Source of the DNA: Avena insularis
Lineage: Eukaryota; Streptophyta; Magnoliopsida; Poales; Poaceae
Direction of reading: 5' to 3'
Length of the DNA stretch: 64,000 nucleotides
NCBI GenBank assembly: GCA_023614405.1
Contig: CM042689.1
Coordinates: 280,867,533 to 280,931,532, forward strand
In this document: positions 23,621-36,240 of the stretch, piece by piece
Position numbering within the stretch: the first letter of the stretch is position 1
How the letters are laid out: each line of letters opens with the position of its first letter
Program-made: the position numbers and the translations under genes
The notes under the pieces: generated by a model
The model's database searches: none
The model's input: the letters and a program-made list of their open reading frames with translations, nothing else
What the model was told of the DNA's origin: nothing

Positions 23621-24120
23621 TATGGGTGCCATGTTGAAGGCAAGGAGCCATGTTGAAGGCAAGGAGCGCAACGTTGTTGCAGCTGGATAAACTAGTTCAC
23701 CCGGCATCTTTAGTTATTTCATAGGACAGTGATGTTGTCAAAAGAATATATTTATATAATGTACTACGTGGATGGTGTTCCTCTTGTAATGCAACAATTT
23801 TATCCAATATATGATATGGTTCTCTCGTGTATATAGCGATATTAATTTTCTCACTTCACATATGTCTTCAAAGCACCGTGTGGACCTATTTTGGTAATAA
23901 AAATTAGTATTATACATGATTACGTGGAAAATTATTGGAAATAAATATATTAATAACTATTTCAAGTTATTGGCAATAAATATATTAATAAACATTATAA
24001 ATGATATATATATATGGACCAACGCTTGTAGACACTGCAAATATATCTGTTGTATAATATCAACCATAAAATTCAATCGGATAGTGCAAGCACCAACAGA
24101 TATAAATGTTATCCACCTCT
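23621..24120 (+). other. CACTA 3' region after the second gene, no gene seen
   Basis: Includes a short direct duplication GCCATGTTGAAGGCAAGGAG at about 23628 and 23648, then AT-rich sequence up to the subterminal repeats. Probably 3' UTR. Confidence 0.4.
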
Positions 24121-24280
24121 AGTTCTATATGTTGCTACCTAGCAACGCCCTTGTTACCAACTGATCGATAAGCGTTGCATTGTGCCCTTGCAACGCCCAA
24201 AAACGCAACGCATCATAATCTGTTGGTATATGCGCTAGCAACGCATATATAGACATATAGATACAGATGAACGCGTTGCT
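24121..24280. repeat. CACTA right subterminal repeats (GCAACGC/GCGTTGC)
   Basis: Dense copies of GCAACGC or GCGTTGC at about 24142, 24172, 24189, 24204, 24237 and 24272, in both orientations, mirroring the left end. Confidence 0.65.
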
Positions 24281-24299
24281 GTAGGGGGGTCTTTTAGTA
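24281..24299 (-). repeat. CACTA right terminal inverted repeat
   Basis: The reverse complement reads TACTAAAAGACCCCCCTAC, pairing imperfectly with 9627-9646. Confidence 0.65.
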
Positions 24300-24503
24300 C
24301 CCGTCCAATTCCGAGAATATTATTTTTCTGCCTTTCTGGAACCAAAAACAGAACAAAACAGGCAACCGGCACTATGGCTTCTTGTTAATAGGTTAGTACC
24401 AGAAAACATATAAAAACACCTCAAAGTGTAGACAAAGCAAAGCAAAGTAGATACTAAACAAGCATGGAATATAAAAAATTATAGATATATTTCCGACGTA
24501 TCA
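24300..24503 (-). mobile_element. Family D LTR (D'), upstream end, continuation after CACTA
   Basis: Matches 36023-36225 (TGCCTTTCTGGAACCAAAAA..., AGTACCAGAAAACATATAAAAAC...). It ends in GACGTATCA at 24503, so on the minus strand the LTR begins TGATACGTC. The next base begins family C LTR sequence (GCAGT, likely TSD at 24504-24508). This is either the 5' LTR of a minus-strand element or a solo LTR. Confidence 0.85.
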
Positions 24504-27500
24504 GCAGTTGCATTCTTTAGCCATTTCTCAAATCTAAGGAAACAAGTATAAGCAATTATACAAGGATATTCAAATCATCTTCCTAAATAGAAATTTTTGG
24601 AATCATTTTCTTAGATTTTTTGTCACATGATTGACACCTCAGGATAACCTGACTAAATTAAGATAAACTCTATCTCAAATCTTGGTTCACAGAGAAAAGG
24701 TACTATATTATTTATCCAGTGTAAAGAGAGAACTTCACCAGCAATATCACAGAAGTCATAGAGATTCACAAGATATGAGCCACTGGAGTAAATCATAGCC
24801 AGTAAATAGATATCACATAGATAGTAACTTTATTAAAGCACATTGAACATAAACAAGAATAAAAGTCCATGTATAAGTGACAATACAAGGATTCACTAAT
24901 CCTAACTCAATCGAACGATAAGTCACAAGCAATTTCAACAAGAAGATGAACCCTAGAATATAGGATTGACACTAATTAAGGATTCATCACAGTAGCAGTA
25001 AGGAATAGAAAGGAAGACAGAGAGCAAGGGGGAGGAGTAGAAAACTTACCTATGGTCCTTGCTTAGAGCTTGTAGAAGAGGAAGCAGAGAGGCAACCGAA
25101 GTGACGATGGGAGCCACGGCACGGCGGCACAGGGGCACGATAGTGCTGCGCCTACACCAAGCCGCGACCTGCGGCAGCGTCCATGCCATTAAAACCCCAG
25201 CACGTCCGTCAGCGACGCGCTACACCACCAGGGCAGCACAGGGAGCACCCACGAAGGGCACTGCATCCTGCATCTACCCTAGGATGACAATTACACCAAG
25301 CAAGCGGCGGCGGCACATCACCGAACACCTAGGGCCATAGAATGGAAGGGGACGAACTCGAGAGAGCCTTAGAGATAAATCGAATTGGAGGGCCTGGTCG
25401 ATTAGAGGGAGGCGGAGTTCCAGTGACCGATGGCGGTAATTGGAACCGCATATACCGCTGGAATCGACGAGCGATGATGGCGACGCAGGCCAGAGAGGAA
25501 CGAGAGGGGCGAGGTCAGGTGTGAGCGTCGCGTGCGTGTGTATGTGCGTTAAAGAGGAGTAGGCTAGGGTCAGTGTTGAACCGGATCCTACTAGGCCGTG
25601 TAATTGGGCCTCAGACCAACCCACAGCCGCACTCAGCTTATAAAATAAATAAAATAGAAATGCTTAAAATTAGGGAAATACAAACAAATATTAATATATT
25701 TCTATAAAATTCATAAAAATATCTATCATTACAAAAATAATATCTTCCTAATAAAAAGATAAATTTACTTATAGATATCAAGTAAAATGCAAATAAGTAA
25801 ATAACATTATTAAGTCCTAAGTGAAATTTTATAAAATTAAGTAAAATCCAAAAATCAATAAAAATATTTTTATAAAAATAAATATATCATTTTACTAACC
25901 TAATTTTTTGTAAATAAAATTTGAAGTGATTATTCAAAGATCTTTAATCCTTTATAGAATTTTATAAATATAAGACTAATTCTTAAAAAATAAATATCAT
26001 TTTTTTAAAAATCTTAAATAAATATATTATACTAGAAAAATATTAAATGAGCATTAATTTTTTTCAAAGTTTTAAAAGTAATAAATCTTTATCTATTACG
26101 TATTATAATAAGATAACTATTTTATTGATTCATTCAAATTATTTAAGTAAGAAATAATCACATTTCCTTATAAACACTAAACCCTTCAAGATTAAATTAG
26201 TAAGTCTAAATTCATAGTTAAAAACTCATAATAAGACTTACGGGTAAATTATTAGCCTTGTAATACTACTTTAAATCTAACACCTTAATAAGATCATCTA
26301 AATTATACCTACAATGAATAGTTACATATTATTTTCATAATGGAAAAACCAATTCAAATCTAATACTTCACTTAAATATAAAGTGAATAATTCCACACCC
26401 CAGTCATACTTATCATAAATTGAAAACTTGAGAATAATTTAAACATATTACACCTTAAGTTTATTTAACCTTTTAAAGTTAACTTTAGTCTCAAAACTTA
26501 TAAACATCATGTCTAAAAAGCTACTTATGTTTTTATAGTTAACTTTGGTCTATTTCAATTAAGACATAAAGCATCTCAAGTCCAAACTAATCAATCAAAA
26601 CCCAAAGAGACATTGATCACATTCTATTAACAATAAAGATTGTTTAAACCTTAGAAAGGAAATCTTTTCTTCAAAGGTTATTCTTTTTGTCACTTCGAAC
26701 AACAACTCTATAGTAGTTCCTTCAAATCTTAACAACTCAATCCAAGAACTTTTATCATAGTCATCAAATAACAATTGATCATAATCACATTACTTTAGCC
26801 TTTACTTGTATATTTTGGATTGTTAACACTTAAGATCCTTATAAATGCCATTACATGTAAAGTAAAACTTGAAGATAAACCAACTCTGGAAAGTATCACC
26901 CAAAACTCACTTCACTCAAAGAATTTGGGATTCACTTTAGAAGTTTTAAAAAATGCCTAGCATTATTTATGCATAACTACATATTGCTTCTTTAAACATT
27001 AGTCCTTACCAGACCAATGATGCTGTTTTTAGATATTGGATCTTTGATTGTCTCGAAGATCGTGAGTGCATAATCTTGCAATCACAAAAGGCAAGTTCAC
27101 ACTTGCTCATGTCCTTTAATTATTTTCTGTAAAGTATTTTGAAAATCCAGTGTTGTCATTACCTGCATTTCAAAAGGGTCAAAAACATTATTTTCATAAT
27201 AAAATTATTATAGGTTATCTACCATGTGATAATAATCTACTATGAAAGTTCCGGTGGTAAAGGAATATATTATCTAGGACTTAACAACCAATGTCGCCAG
27301 TGATTCTTGCGCCGTATATTACGCGTTAACCATGAGATTTGGAATGGGACAGAGATGTCAGCTGTATTCTTTTCCTTTCGTATGTAGGCAAGACGACCTT
27401 AACGTGACATTGTGATTCCTTGTGCAGATCCAACATATGGGTGGGCACCCTTAAGCCCCACGCTTTTGGTGTCTAGATTATCTATGAGTGGCTGCCGGAG

Positions 27501-28891
27501 GTATAGCCGGACCTATATGGTACTTGACAGGGGCATCACCAGCTCATAGAGTCTTTGGGAACTCATTAGGGTTATAGCCTGCTCGAAAGGGGGCTTAACG
27601 CAGGTGAGCCGGCCTTTAGGAATCGTGTAGACATGCGGGGTCGCAGAAAGAGCAGTGATTGGCTTGGATCACCTACTAGGCCCCACATCATGGAATTGTG
27701 GACGGGTAAGCTGCCTGGTTGTGCAAAAAGGAGTTGATCTCTCATGGGAAAAGTAACACGCCTCTGTACAGTGTAAGAACTATAACTTGTTACTCCCTGT
27801 TTCTGGAAGGAGCTACGAACGCGGCAGGAAAGGAATTTCATGAAAGTTCTGATAAACTTGTGAAGGCTGACGGACATAACTTTTCAGAATAAAAGCCTGC
27901 ATAGCCTATGACCTATGGTCTATGGTTGTAGCTAGTGCATCAAACAAACCTTTTTAGTGCTTTTGCTGAGTACGCTCGTACTCAATGTATCTTCTTAACC
28001 CTTGCTAGATTCTGAAGCCAATACAGACGATGTTTACATTAACTTATGCTCAAGGGAATCTTCATCAATAGTTCAAGTTATTCAACGGGGTCAATAAAGT
28101 CAACTTATACATCAACAAAAGTGAAGATGAAGTTGCTGATTAGATAGGAATATAATTTCTAGCCATAGAACCTACTTCTGTAGAAGGGACGGAGGACCTT
28201 CTGTGGGAAGCTATGGTGCCCGCCATACCTTGATTCTCGCGCTCCTAGCTAGACCCAATTAGTGCTTCAGTGGTATGTCCCGTTTTCTTCATGTATTCTC
28301 TTTCCATACGTTTCTCCTTGCATAAACTAATTCTGAAGTAAATATTTTTATGTTTCTTTGACAGGTCAAGTCTATATGATTAATAAATTCATAGTGAACT
28401 ATTTTTTAAGTTCAGTTTAATTATAGAGATAATTTTTATCTTTGTTATGTACGAACAGGCATATTATAGTTACTGTGCAATGTTGATTATGGATTGTCCT
28501 ATACTTTATGAACATATATTTAGTAAAACATATTGTGATGCTGCTAGTTTCGCCACACCACAAAATACTTTCGTCCTCCGCCACTATTCTGTAGAGTATT
28601 GCAATAGCACCAATACAAGCTTCATAGTAAGATGCTAATATTATTAGCATAATAGTTATGAGTTGATTATCTCTGGTTCTTCTTTGTAAGAAGTTTATTT
28701 CTCGTTCTTAACCTAGAGTATTCTCTGGATCTTGTGTAAAGAGTCGAGTTGTAACCTATGGTCATGTCTGTACCTACTGTGTTTCTTTTGTACCACTCTG
28801 AGGGATGTAATACTAGTGAACGGTGTTTCATTGGTGTTATGTCAATGACTATAGTATACTACATCATGTAGTGGTATGCTGGGTCACCGCA
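24504..28891 (+). mobile_element. Family C 5' LTR, downstream part
   Basis: Begins at the point matching 34483 in the 3' LTR and runs to the terminus CACCGCA at 28891, directly followed by a primer-binding site. It aligns with 1-5938 throughout, except that about 28190-28665 is roughly 400 bp longer than the counterpart at 5655-5730. In the 187 bp shared with the 3' LTR (24504-24690 against 34483-34670) I count about 13 mismatches, so this is an old insertion. GC-richer part at 25036-25620. No gene. Confidence 0.85.
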
Positions 28892-28893
28892 GC

Positions 28894-28905
28894 TGGTATC
28901 AAAGC
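28894..28905 (+). promoter_or_regulatory. Primer-binding site of element C (tRNA-iMet type)
   Basis: TGGTATCAAAGC lies 2 bases after the LTR end and is complementary to the 3' end of plant initiator tRNA-Met with one mismatch (GAGC expected). This fixes the orientation of C as plus. Confidence 0.85.
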
Positions 28906-29126
28906 TTATGCTTTGACCTTAGGTTGTAAACCTAGTAAATGGGTAGAACCTGTAGGAAAGATATCCGCAATAATAAAGAGTTCTCTAGAGATATGATGGA
29001 TATTCAATTGACAATAACCTTGTCATGTTGCTAGTGTGATAATTCTTTATTAAGTTGCAATTCAAATAATTATCATGAGTTTTAAACTCTATATGACTGA
29101 TGATAATTTCTTATCTACAGTATCAA

Positions 29127-30101
29127 ATGGAACCTCGGTATCCACCCCGGAATGTTCAAGTGTTGAATAGGACGTTAAATGACTACGGAGGGTATGAGAC
29201 AAATGCTCTCCGACAACTTCTATGGAGTTTGGATTGTGAATGAAGACTTCTGGTCAAGATTTATAGTTACTATGACGGGCAGGTATTAGCCAAATACCGT
29301 GTCGTGATCATGTTACCCAAGAAGTTAGGAATTAATGGAAAAATTCCATCATGAGAGGCAAGGTGCATGGCATCGGCATATCATATTGTAGTAATAGCAG
29401 CCATAACCATGATCCGAGAATAGAAATCCCAAGCTCTGGTAGGTAGAACTCACACCATTATACCCCATGAAACCTCAAGTACATAGCATGAGCTAAATCA
29501 GTCTACTCTGGTACGAACAAAACCCACTCTAGCCATAGAGTATATTGATTGGTATAGGTATTTACTAAACACCTTCCATAACACTCATCAAGTATTAGTT
29601 TAGGAGCTGGATACTGTCATTGAGGATTTTACTGATCCTATAAAAGAAATGACACGTAGAAAGAAGTTAGATAAAGAAGCTAAGCATCCCAAACATATCT
29701 TTTTAGGTGAAGTGTATGAAGAAATCGAATTCGATGATCCACAGTCGGAACCTATTCCTAATGTCAGAATAAACACCAATCACCTGAAGATCCATGGACG
29801 AAGTATACCTCAGAACAAAAAACTTGGGGAGAAGCCATTCCAAATAATCCTGAGAAGGACTATTGTGAATTGGTATTAGAATCTAAGGATGGAACTATAG
29901 GGAATCCTATACCTTATGATGCAGGTATCGGAGAAGAAACCAACTATAACCTTAGAGAGCCTTATGGACCGTATGGGGGGTAATACCAATCCTATCGACT
30001 TAGAAGAATGTCCTGGTAGTTATTATACCAATATTTATGAATGGATCAAGGAAAAGGCGAAGGAACCATCTTACTTTGAAGAAGCGTTGAAAGAAACATA
30101 G
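29127..30101 (+). pseudogene. Degraded gag-like remnant in element C
   Basis: ATG 29127 follows an acceptor-like CTACAG and opens MEPRYPPRNVQVLNRTL, ending at TGA 29241-29243. A +1 shift then gives NEDFWSRFIVTMTGRY. Further open pieces in the original frame are 29649-29879 (acidic, GEVYEEIEF) and 29916-30101. I judge it a gag-like remnant from its place after the PBS and from similarity in style to Triticeae retroelement proteins; no zinc knuckle is visible. Multiple stops and shifts; non-functional. Confidence 0.5.
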
Positions 30102-32149
30102 GAATATCCTGAAGAAAATCACGCCAAATCTAGTCATTTTCAATGACTAACCTCAATCTAGGTACTTCTAATTAAGAATACGCACCTCCTGGATGCTCTT
30201 ATACTCCCGAAGGCAGTCGGAGGACTTCACGTCATCATGGACGGAACTCCAAGAAGCACTAGAAGAGGATGAAATAAGAATGGGATGAAATCCAAAGGGA
30301 AGAGTTCTTGAATAATTTATATATTGGGTATTGTGTATTGTAGTTTTTGAGTGGTTTACTGAAATAAGTGAGGAAATACTCACATGAATAAAAAGTTCTT
30401 GTAAGATAGCTATGTATGTAATATGTGAGGCAAACAGTTGGAACTTTCAGTTCATCTGTAACTTATATAAGACCTATGTATAATACATGGTATATGTTCA
30501 AGTTGTTATTGATTTTTTTAGATCTTTCTGAATCTTCTTGATTGACTAGATCTATACATGAAGTTTGACTTGGTGTGCAAATGCATGTTGCATCACGAAG
30601 TTATTACTTGATATTATAGACCTAGATGGAAAAGGGGGAATTCGTGTAAGGGTGTGACGAGTTCAAAAACCAACATGAAGACTTACATGACGAATGAAGC
30701 CAATTATAAAGAGTATCTCCACACAATTTGTAAGATGGATCAAGTTTAGATCATGACTAGCTGATAACAAGAAGGAAAATTAGTGTATCAAATTTATAGC
30801 GCAATGAGAAGTAATAAACGTAAATCCACACAAAGTTAGGAATGTTGCTAAGGAATTAATAAAGTAGTTGTATCAAGTTCATGGAAGTATCATGAATAAG
30901 TACAAATAAGAAGTACTGGAATATAAAGTGGTATTCAAGCCCCGACAATTCAGAGAGAATATAGGTACAACATCGAAACCATAGGGTAATACATATACCT
31001 AGGATGGTCTTCAGCTGGTATCTTGTCCGCAACTGGTAATTGGTTAACGTAGCTAACCAGATCATCTTAGTATTCTATAAAGAGCATAAAACTTGGCCTA
31101 AGTTAAGAAAGACTTAAAGAAGTATGCTAGTTAAGCGATCGTCTTTCAGGACGCTTCGGGAAGATAGGCATACCTAAGCAAGAATGTCTAAAAGGTAAGT
31201 AAGACAAATAACGTTGAAAGACTCATTTCGAATATTTACAATTGTGAGGGTATACCGTAATATCTTTTGTGAAACCTTAACTAGGTTAAATATAAGCTGA
31301 ACAGAGACCAACATCCTAGTTATAAAATAAATGGTTACTATATAGGCAGTCTGGAGACCATTAGAAATTCCTAATGGGGAGAGTACACAATAAAATGGAA
31401 GTATTCTTATCTGATATTCCGAGTAAAGATCGGAAAAGATGTACTACATAAGAACAAAATTAAGCCTTATTTTCATAAGGTTATAAGAAGATATCATTAT
31501 AAAAGTACTTTTGTAAGTATGTCTGGATAAAATATACTTAAAGATAGTAGTACTCAAATATTAAGCTAATTACAAGATGTAAATTAAAGAAATACTTAAA
31601 GTAATAACAAAGGATTATCTAAGCTTGATTAGGTAAAAGCCTGAAGGTTATAAAATAGATTAATCCTAATCGACTAGTTTAGGGGAAATAACTCTTAAGT
31701 AGTCCTTAAGAGGGAATAGAGCACATCAAATTGGACAAGTGTTGAGGAACAAGAAATTCCGATGGTATGGACTAAATGTGTTCAAAACCAATATTCAGAA
31801 AGACTACCAGTATAAACCATACCATGACAAACCAAGGATTTAATTTTTTGGCCACAATTATTGTCTAATAAAAATTTAAAACCCTAATTTAGTGAGAATT
31901 CCTAGACCTTACATAGTATAATAAGGATTTATCTCTAAAAGATGAGAGTAAAAAGGATCTTTGGATTTTTGGAAAACAAGTTGGAGGTTGCCAAGTATGA
32001 TGAAAATTCAAGAAAAAGATCTGGATATGGGATATTACAATTGTTCCCAGTTGAGGTTACCAAGGAGTGAGAAATGTCATAACCAATACAAGTAACTTCC
32101 TCATTCCGAAACAAAAGAGAGTATGAACTTCGAGGATGAAGTTTACTTT
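30102..32149 (+). other. Non-coding part of element C interior
   Basis: AT-rich, stop-dense in all frames, no domain recognised. It ends at the polypurine tract. Any pol once present has been lost or replaced. Confidence 0.55.
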
Positions 32150-32160
32150 AAGGGGGAGAG
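32150..32160 (+). promoter_or_regulatory. Polypurine tract of element C
   Basis: AAGGGGGAGAG two bases before the 3' LTR start TGTAACATCC; the plus-strand DNA priming site. Confidence 0.85.
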
Positions 32161-32162
32161 TC

Positions 32163-34670
32163 TGTAACATCCCAGGATTAGCACCTAGAATTAGAGAGGA
32201 CACATGTGTGTGTGAATTGCATTCATGTATCAGAAAATCCGGGGAATTTTCGCGCAAAACTAAAGGAGCTATAGAGTGATCAAGATCTTTCTTGTTCTAA
32301 TGGAGACGTCAGGGCAGGTGCGATAGATTTTGACATGACCTCTACTATATTTTTGTGTTTGGGCAAGATAAAATTCAAAGTTGAGTATACAATTGATAAA
32401 TTTGAATTATAAAAGAATTAGAAATAAAATAATAACTAGAAAGTAAATTGTAATAATAAATAAAAGGAAAACCCTTATTTATGAATAATATACAATATTT
32501 ACAATTATCCAAATAGAAAAGATAATTTAAATATAAATACAAAAGGAAAAATATTTACAATAAGAATTAATTTCAAATTTATAAACAAGATCTAAATATT
32601 ACAAGAATTTAAATTACAAATAGAAAGAAAAATTAAACTTTATTAATATTATAGAGTATTACATTGTCTTTACAAATGAATTATAAAAGAAAAGGAAAAC
32701 AATTAATTTATTGAATAAGATACAACCATACAATGTTTTTACAATATTCAAACAGAAAAGAAATTACTATAGCTGATAAAAAAAGAAAACCTAAAGTATT
32801 TCCTATACTATTTCTTGTACTCTCTTTTATGCTTATTCTTCTTTACCAGCAAAACAAACAAGAAAGGAAACAAAACCAAAAATAAAGAAAAGTTATGTTA
32901 GTGTTAGTTGTACTCTCAGATTATGCAATGAAGTGCATTGCAAAACTCATCATCGAGTAACAAATGGATAAAAGGAGCCAAAGTGTGTAATCTGTTCTTA
33001 TTTCCAAATGTGGCATGGGGCAAGTTTCACCAATCTAGTATCAAGTAAAAGGAAAAGCAGTAATACCAGCAAAAGATCTAGTGTACTTGATCTGATCCAC
33101 ATGATGGATGAAGCAGGCAAGTAGCTCACACAACACATGCATGGCATGTGTTGTCACTACCACAGTGAGTAATATAACAGTACAAAAGTAGCAGTAGGGA
33201 AATTCCAGGAACTATTCTCCATATCACCACAACAATATCAAAGAATTAAAGCATACTAGGGGCAAGATCAATTAATCGGATTATATGTAAAAAGGTAGAC
33301 GTTACAGGAAGTTCAGGACAGAAATAGCAAGGAGTAGCTGGTCATACACAAGTTTCACCAGAGGAGGTAGAATGGAAGAAGTAAAATCACTGAAATCACT
33401 TGATCTGATCTACAACAGTGCAGGCTAGAAGGCATGCAACATACACATAACTGCATGTGTGTGTGCTGTCAGCACAAGGAAGCCTCAAGGAGAAAATAAG
33501 AGTGCACTAGCCGTAGCTATCCCACCATTCACCACACCTTCACTTCCACCGCACTTAGTCAAGAACCATTCTCCTACCAAGCACTCCAAATAAACCCCAC
33601 GGATCAGATCCATCATCCCACCACAGCTCTAACTCTGGTTGCTCCTTGGAGCCATCCAAGAGCTAGAATAAGGGGAGATCAAGATCTTGGAGGACCAGCA
33701 GAAGAAAAGCAGTAGCAGATTCAATAGAACAAGTTCCCCAAGAGCAACCACAGCTTCACCACAACAGGTCATCCATCTAAGACCATACCTTTATATATGT
33801 TCTTACTATTGCATCCTAGAAAATGGATGGGGTAATCGAAAATCCTCAGATTTGTACTCAAGTGGAGTACCAGATCATCACTGGATAATTCTTATAAGCA
33901 AGCAGTAATTGTTTTATCCAAACATCATCAAAGCCTCAGCCTTTTCATCATAGGCTGGAACTGGTTCCACACACAAATCATCAAGAACAAATGACCTTTG
34001 ACCAGCTATGTATTCAAAGTAGCAGCAAATTATATTCATTATAGTCATGCTGATGTGCACCCTTTAGTAAGGTTCCACAATAGCAATCTAAAAAATAATA
34101 AAGCCACTATAATTAACTAAAACATCTCCTCATCAAAAGAAAGATTCTAAGCTCATCTACAAGCAAGTACAATTATCACCTAAATCACTTTCTTAGACAC
34201 ATATTCTAGGAATCATTTATAAGATCACCCTATTTACTCAAAGTAACTTGTGTTCCAAGTTCCAACTAGTTTGTATCACATGCTGCACTTCAAATCATTT
34301 CCCTAGCCTTAATTACTAGGAATCATTCAACTTGATATTAAGTAGTCAAGTAGATAAAAAGAATCTACTCTACAAATTCCAACTCATACAGGTCTCTACT
34401 ATTCACTAGTTTACAACTAGATGACAGCAGATGCATTGATGAACTACTATAGGGCACATTCCAAGGAATGGTAGCACCTCTATAGCAGTTTCATCCTTTA
34501 GCCATTTCTCAAATATGAGGAAACAAGTATAAGAAATTATACCAGGATATTCAAATCATCTTCCTAAACAGAAAGTTTAGGAATCATTTTCTTAGATTGT
34601 TTTTCACATGATTGACACCTCAGGGTAACCTGACTAAATTAAGATAAACTCTATCTAAAATCTTGGTTCA
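32163..34670 (+). mobile_element. Family C 3' LTR, upstream part, interrupted by element D
   Basis: Starts TGTAACATCCCAGGATTAGC right after the polypurine tract. It matches 1-2300 in order (AT-rich block, the CAAGTTTCACCAA motif, CATTTTCCTAG motifs). It breaks off at 34670 where element D begins; the homologous 5' LTR continues unbroken through this point (24690). The rest lies right of the window. No gene. Confidence 0.85.
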
Positions 34671-36225
34671 TGATGAGTGCGTGAACACTTCATTGGCAGA
34701 CCCCAAGCGGGAAGGTATGATGAGCACAACAGCAAGTTTTCCCTCAGTAAGAAACCAAGGTTATCGAACCAGTAGGAGGATGGAAACGAATCAAAGGTGT
34801 TGCTAGCAACTAGGAAACCTGCACAACACAAACTCAAGACTTTGCCCCAATGAATAGTGAGGTTGTCAATCTCACCGGTTTGCTGAAAACAAAGGATTAA
34901 CTGTATGGTGTGGAAGGTAACAGTGGTTTGCAGAAAGTAAATAGTAACAGTGGAAGATGTATCAATGATAAAGATTGGACCAGGGTCCATAGTTCACTAG
35001 AGGTGTTCTCCTTTAGATAAACAAACATGGCATGCTGGGTAAACAAATTACAGCGGGGTAATTGATAGTACTAAGGCATAACAATGCAATACTAGACATT
35101 CATGATCCTATGAGATTCAATTGGGCAATACAACAAGATACATAGACCGCCATCCAACTACATCCATGACTAGTAATCCACCTTCAGGTTATCATCGGAA
35201 CCCCCTCTAGTATTAAGTTGCAAGCAACGGATAACTGCTTTAAGCAAAGTGTGTAAGGTACACAATCCACTTGTTCCATGAACAAGAGACCGTTGTTTTC
35301 TCCCTAGTGGGAACATCACATCTACAACCTTAGATATTTCCGTCACTTCCCTTAGATTAAATATAGGCATGAACCCACTATCTGGCATAAATACCCCCTC
35401 TTGGAGTCACTAGCATCTACTCGACCAAGATAGCTACTAGAAACGGAGAGCATGCAAGATCATAAAAAACACAAACATGATAGAATCAATAAGACAAAAC
35501 CATTAATCAATCTTACATAGTAATCTCAATATCCATCGGATCCCCGCAAACACAACATGCATGATTACAAATAGATGATCTTGATCATGAACGGAGCTCA
35601 CAAGATCTAAACATGGTAGCACAAAGGAGGAGATACAACCATCTAGCTACTACATGGACCCGTAGTCCAAGGTGGAACTACTCACACTTCATACCGGAGC
35701 TTCGCATAATGAAGAAGAAGGCCTCCGGGATGATCTCCCCTCCGGCAGGGTGCCGAGAAGAGCTTCAGATCCCCCTATCTAGGGACGATGGTGGCGGCGG
35801 CTACAGACGGTTTCATGAAATATTGATCGGGTACTTAGGGTTTGGCATCGGGGGGTCTTTATAGGCGAAGAGGCGAGGCAGGGGGTGGCCAGAGTGGTCA
35901 CACCCCTAGGCGCGGCTAACCCTAGCCCGCGCGACCAGGGGGTGTGGCCCCCTGGTGGCTCCCCTCCGTCTCGTATTCTAGCTCCGTGTTCCCCATGGTA
36001 AAATATTGACTTTGGCTTTTGTCCCCTCCAATTACAAGTATATTGATTTTTTGCCTTTCTGGAACCAAAAATAGAATAAAACAAGCAAATGGCACTGTGG
36101 CCTCTTATTAATAGGTTAGTACCAGAAAACATATAAAAACGCCTCAAAGTGTAGACAAAGCAAAGAAAAGTAGATACTAATAAGCATTGAACATCAAAAA
36201 TTATAGGTACGTTTACGACATATCA
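34671..36225 (-). mobile_element. Element D 3' LTR (minus strand)
   Basis: 1555 bp. On the minus strand it begins TGATATGTCGTAAACG and ends CGCACTCATCA. It is adjacent to a polypurine tract on its upstream side. Left flank GTTCA (34666-34670) is the expected 5-bp TSD; the partner is outside the window. Related copies: 8964-9626 plus 24300-24503, and the 5' LTR from 40447. Confidence 0.85.
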
Positions 36226-36240
36226 AGCATCCCCAAGCTT
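36226..36240 (-). promoter_or_regulatory. Polypurine tract of element D
   Basis: On the minus strand AAGCTTGGGGATGCT directly precedes the LTR start TGATATGTC. Confidence 0.7.

Larger units (their letters stand above)
9627..24299 (+). mobile_element. CACTA (En/Spm-type) DNA transposon, about 14.7 kb
   Basis: The boundaries come from comparing the two flanks with the uninterrupted D LTR at 36001-36060: left flank CTTTTATCCC plus right flank GTCCAATTCC restores that sequence. This leaves a 3-bp duplication CCC (9624-9626, 24300-24302), the TSD length of CACTA elements. The ends are imperfect inverted repeats, CTACAAGGAAACCCCCCCTA on the left and, as reverse complement, GTACTAAAAGACCCCCCTA on the right; the canonical CACTA terminus is not present. 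Inside are a TNP2-type transposase and a second transposase-associated gene, both plus strand, both broken. The exact end could shift by 1-3 bases because of the run of C. Confidence 0.85.
28892..32162 (+). mobile_element. Family C internal domain, non-autonomous (LARD-like)
   Basis: 3271 bp between the 5' LTR end and the 3' LTR start. I recognise no protease, reverse transcriptase, RNase H or integrase in any frame. The only protein-like content is a decayed gag-like stretch near the 5' end. Very long LTRs plus a short, mostly non-coding interior fit the LARD class known from barley and wheat; the exact family is not identified. Confidence 0.75.

Noticed and set aside
28447..28638. 63-codon plus-strand frame within the C 5' LTR
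   Set aside because: Short, no recognisable domain, present in only one of the LTR copies.
35613..36147. Frames on both strands in the D LTR
   Set aside because: Inside a repeated LTR; frames are not preserved in the copies at 9220-9470 and 54000-54190.
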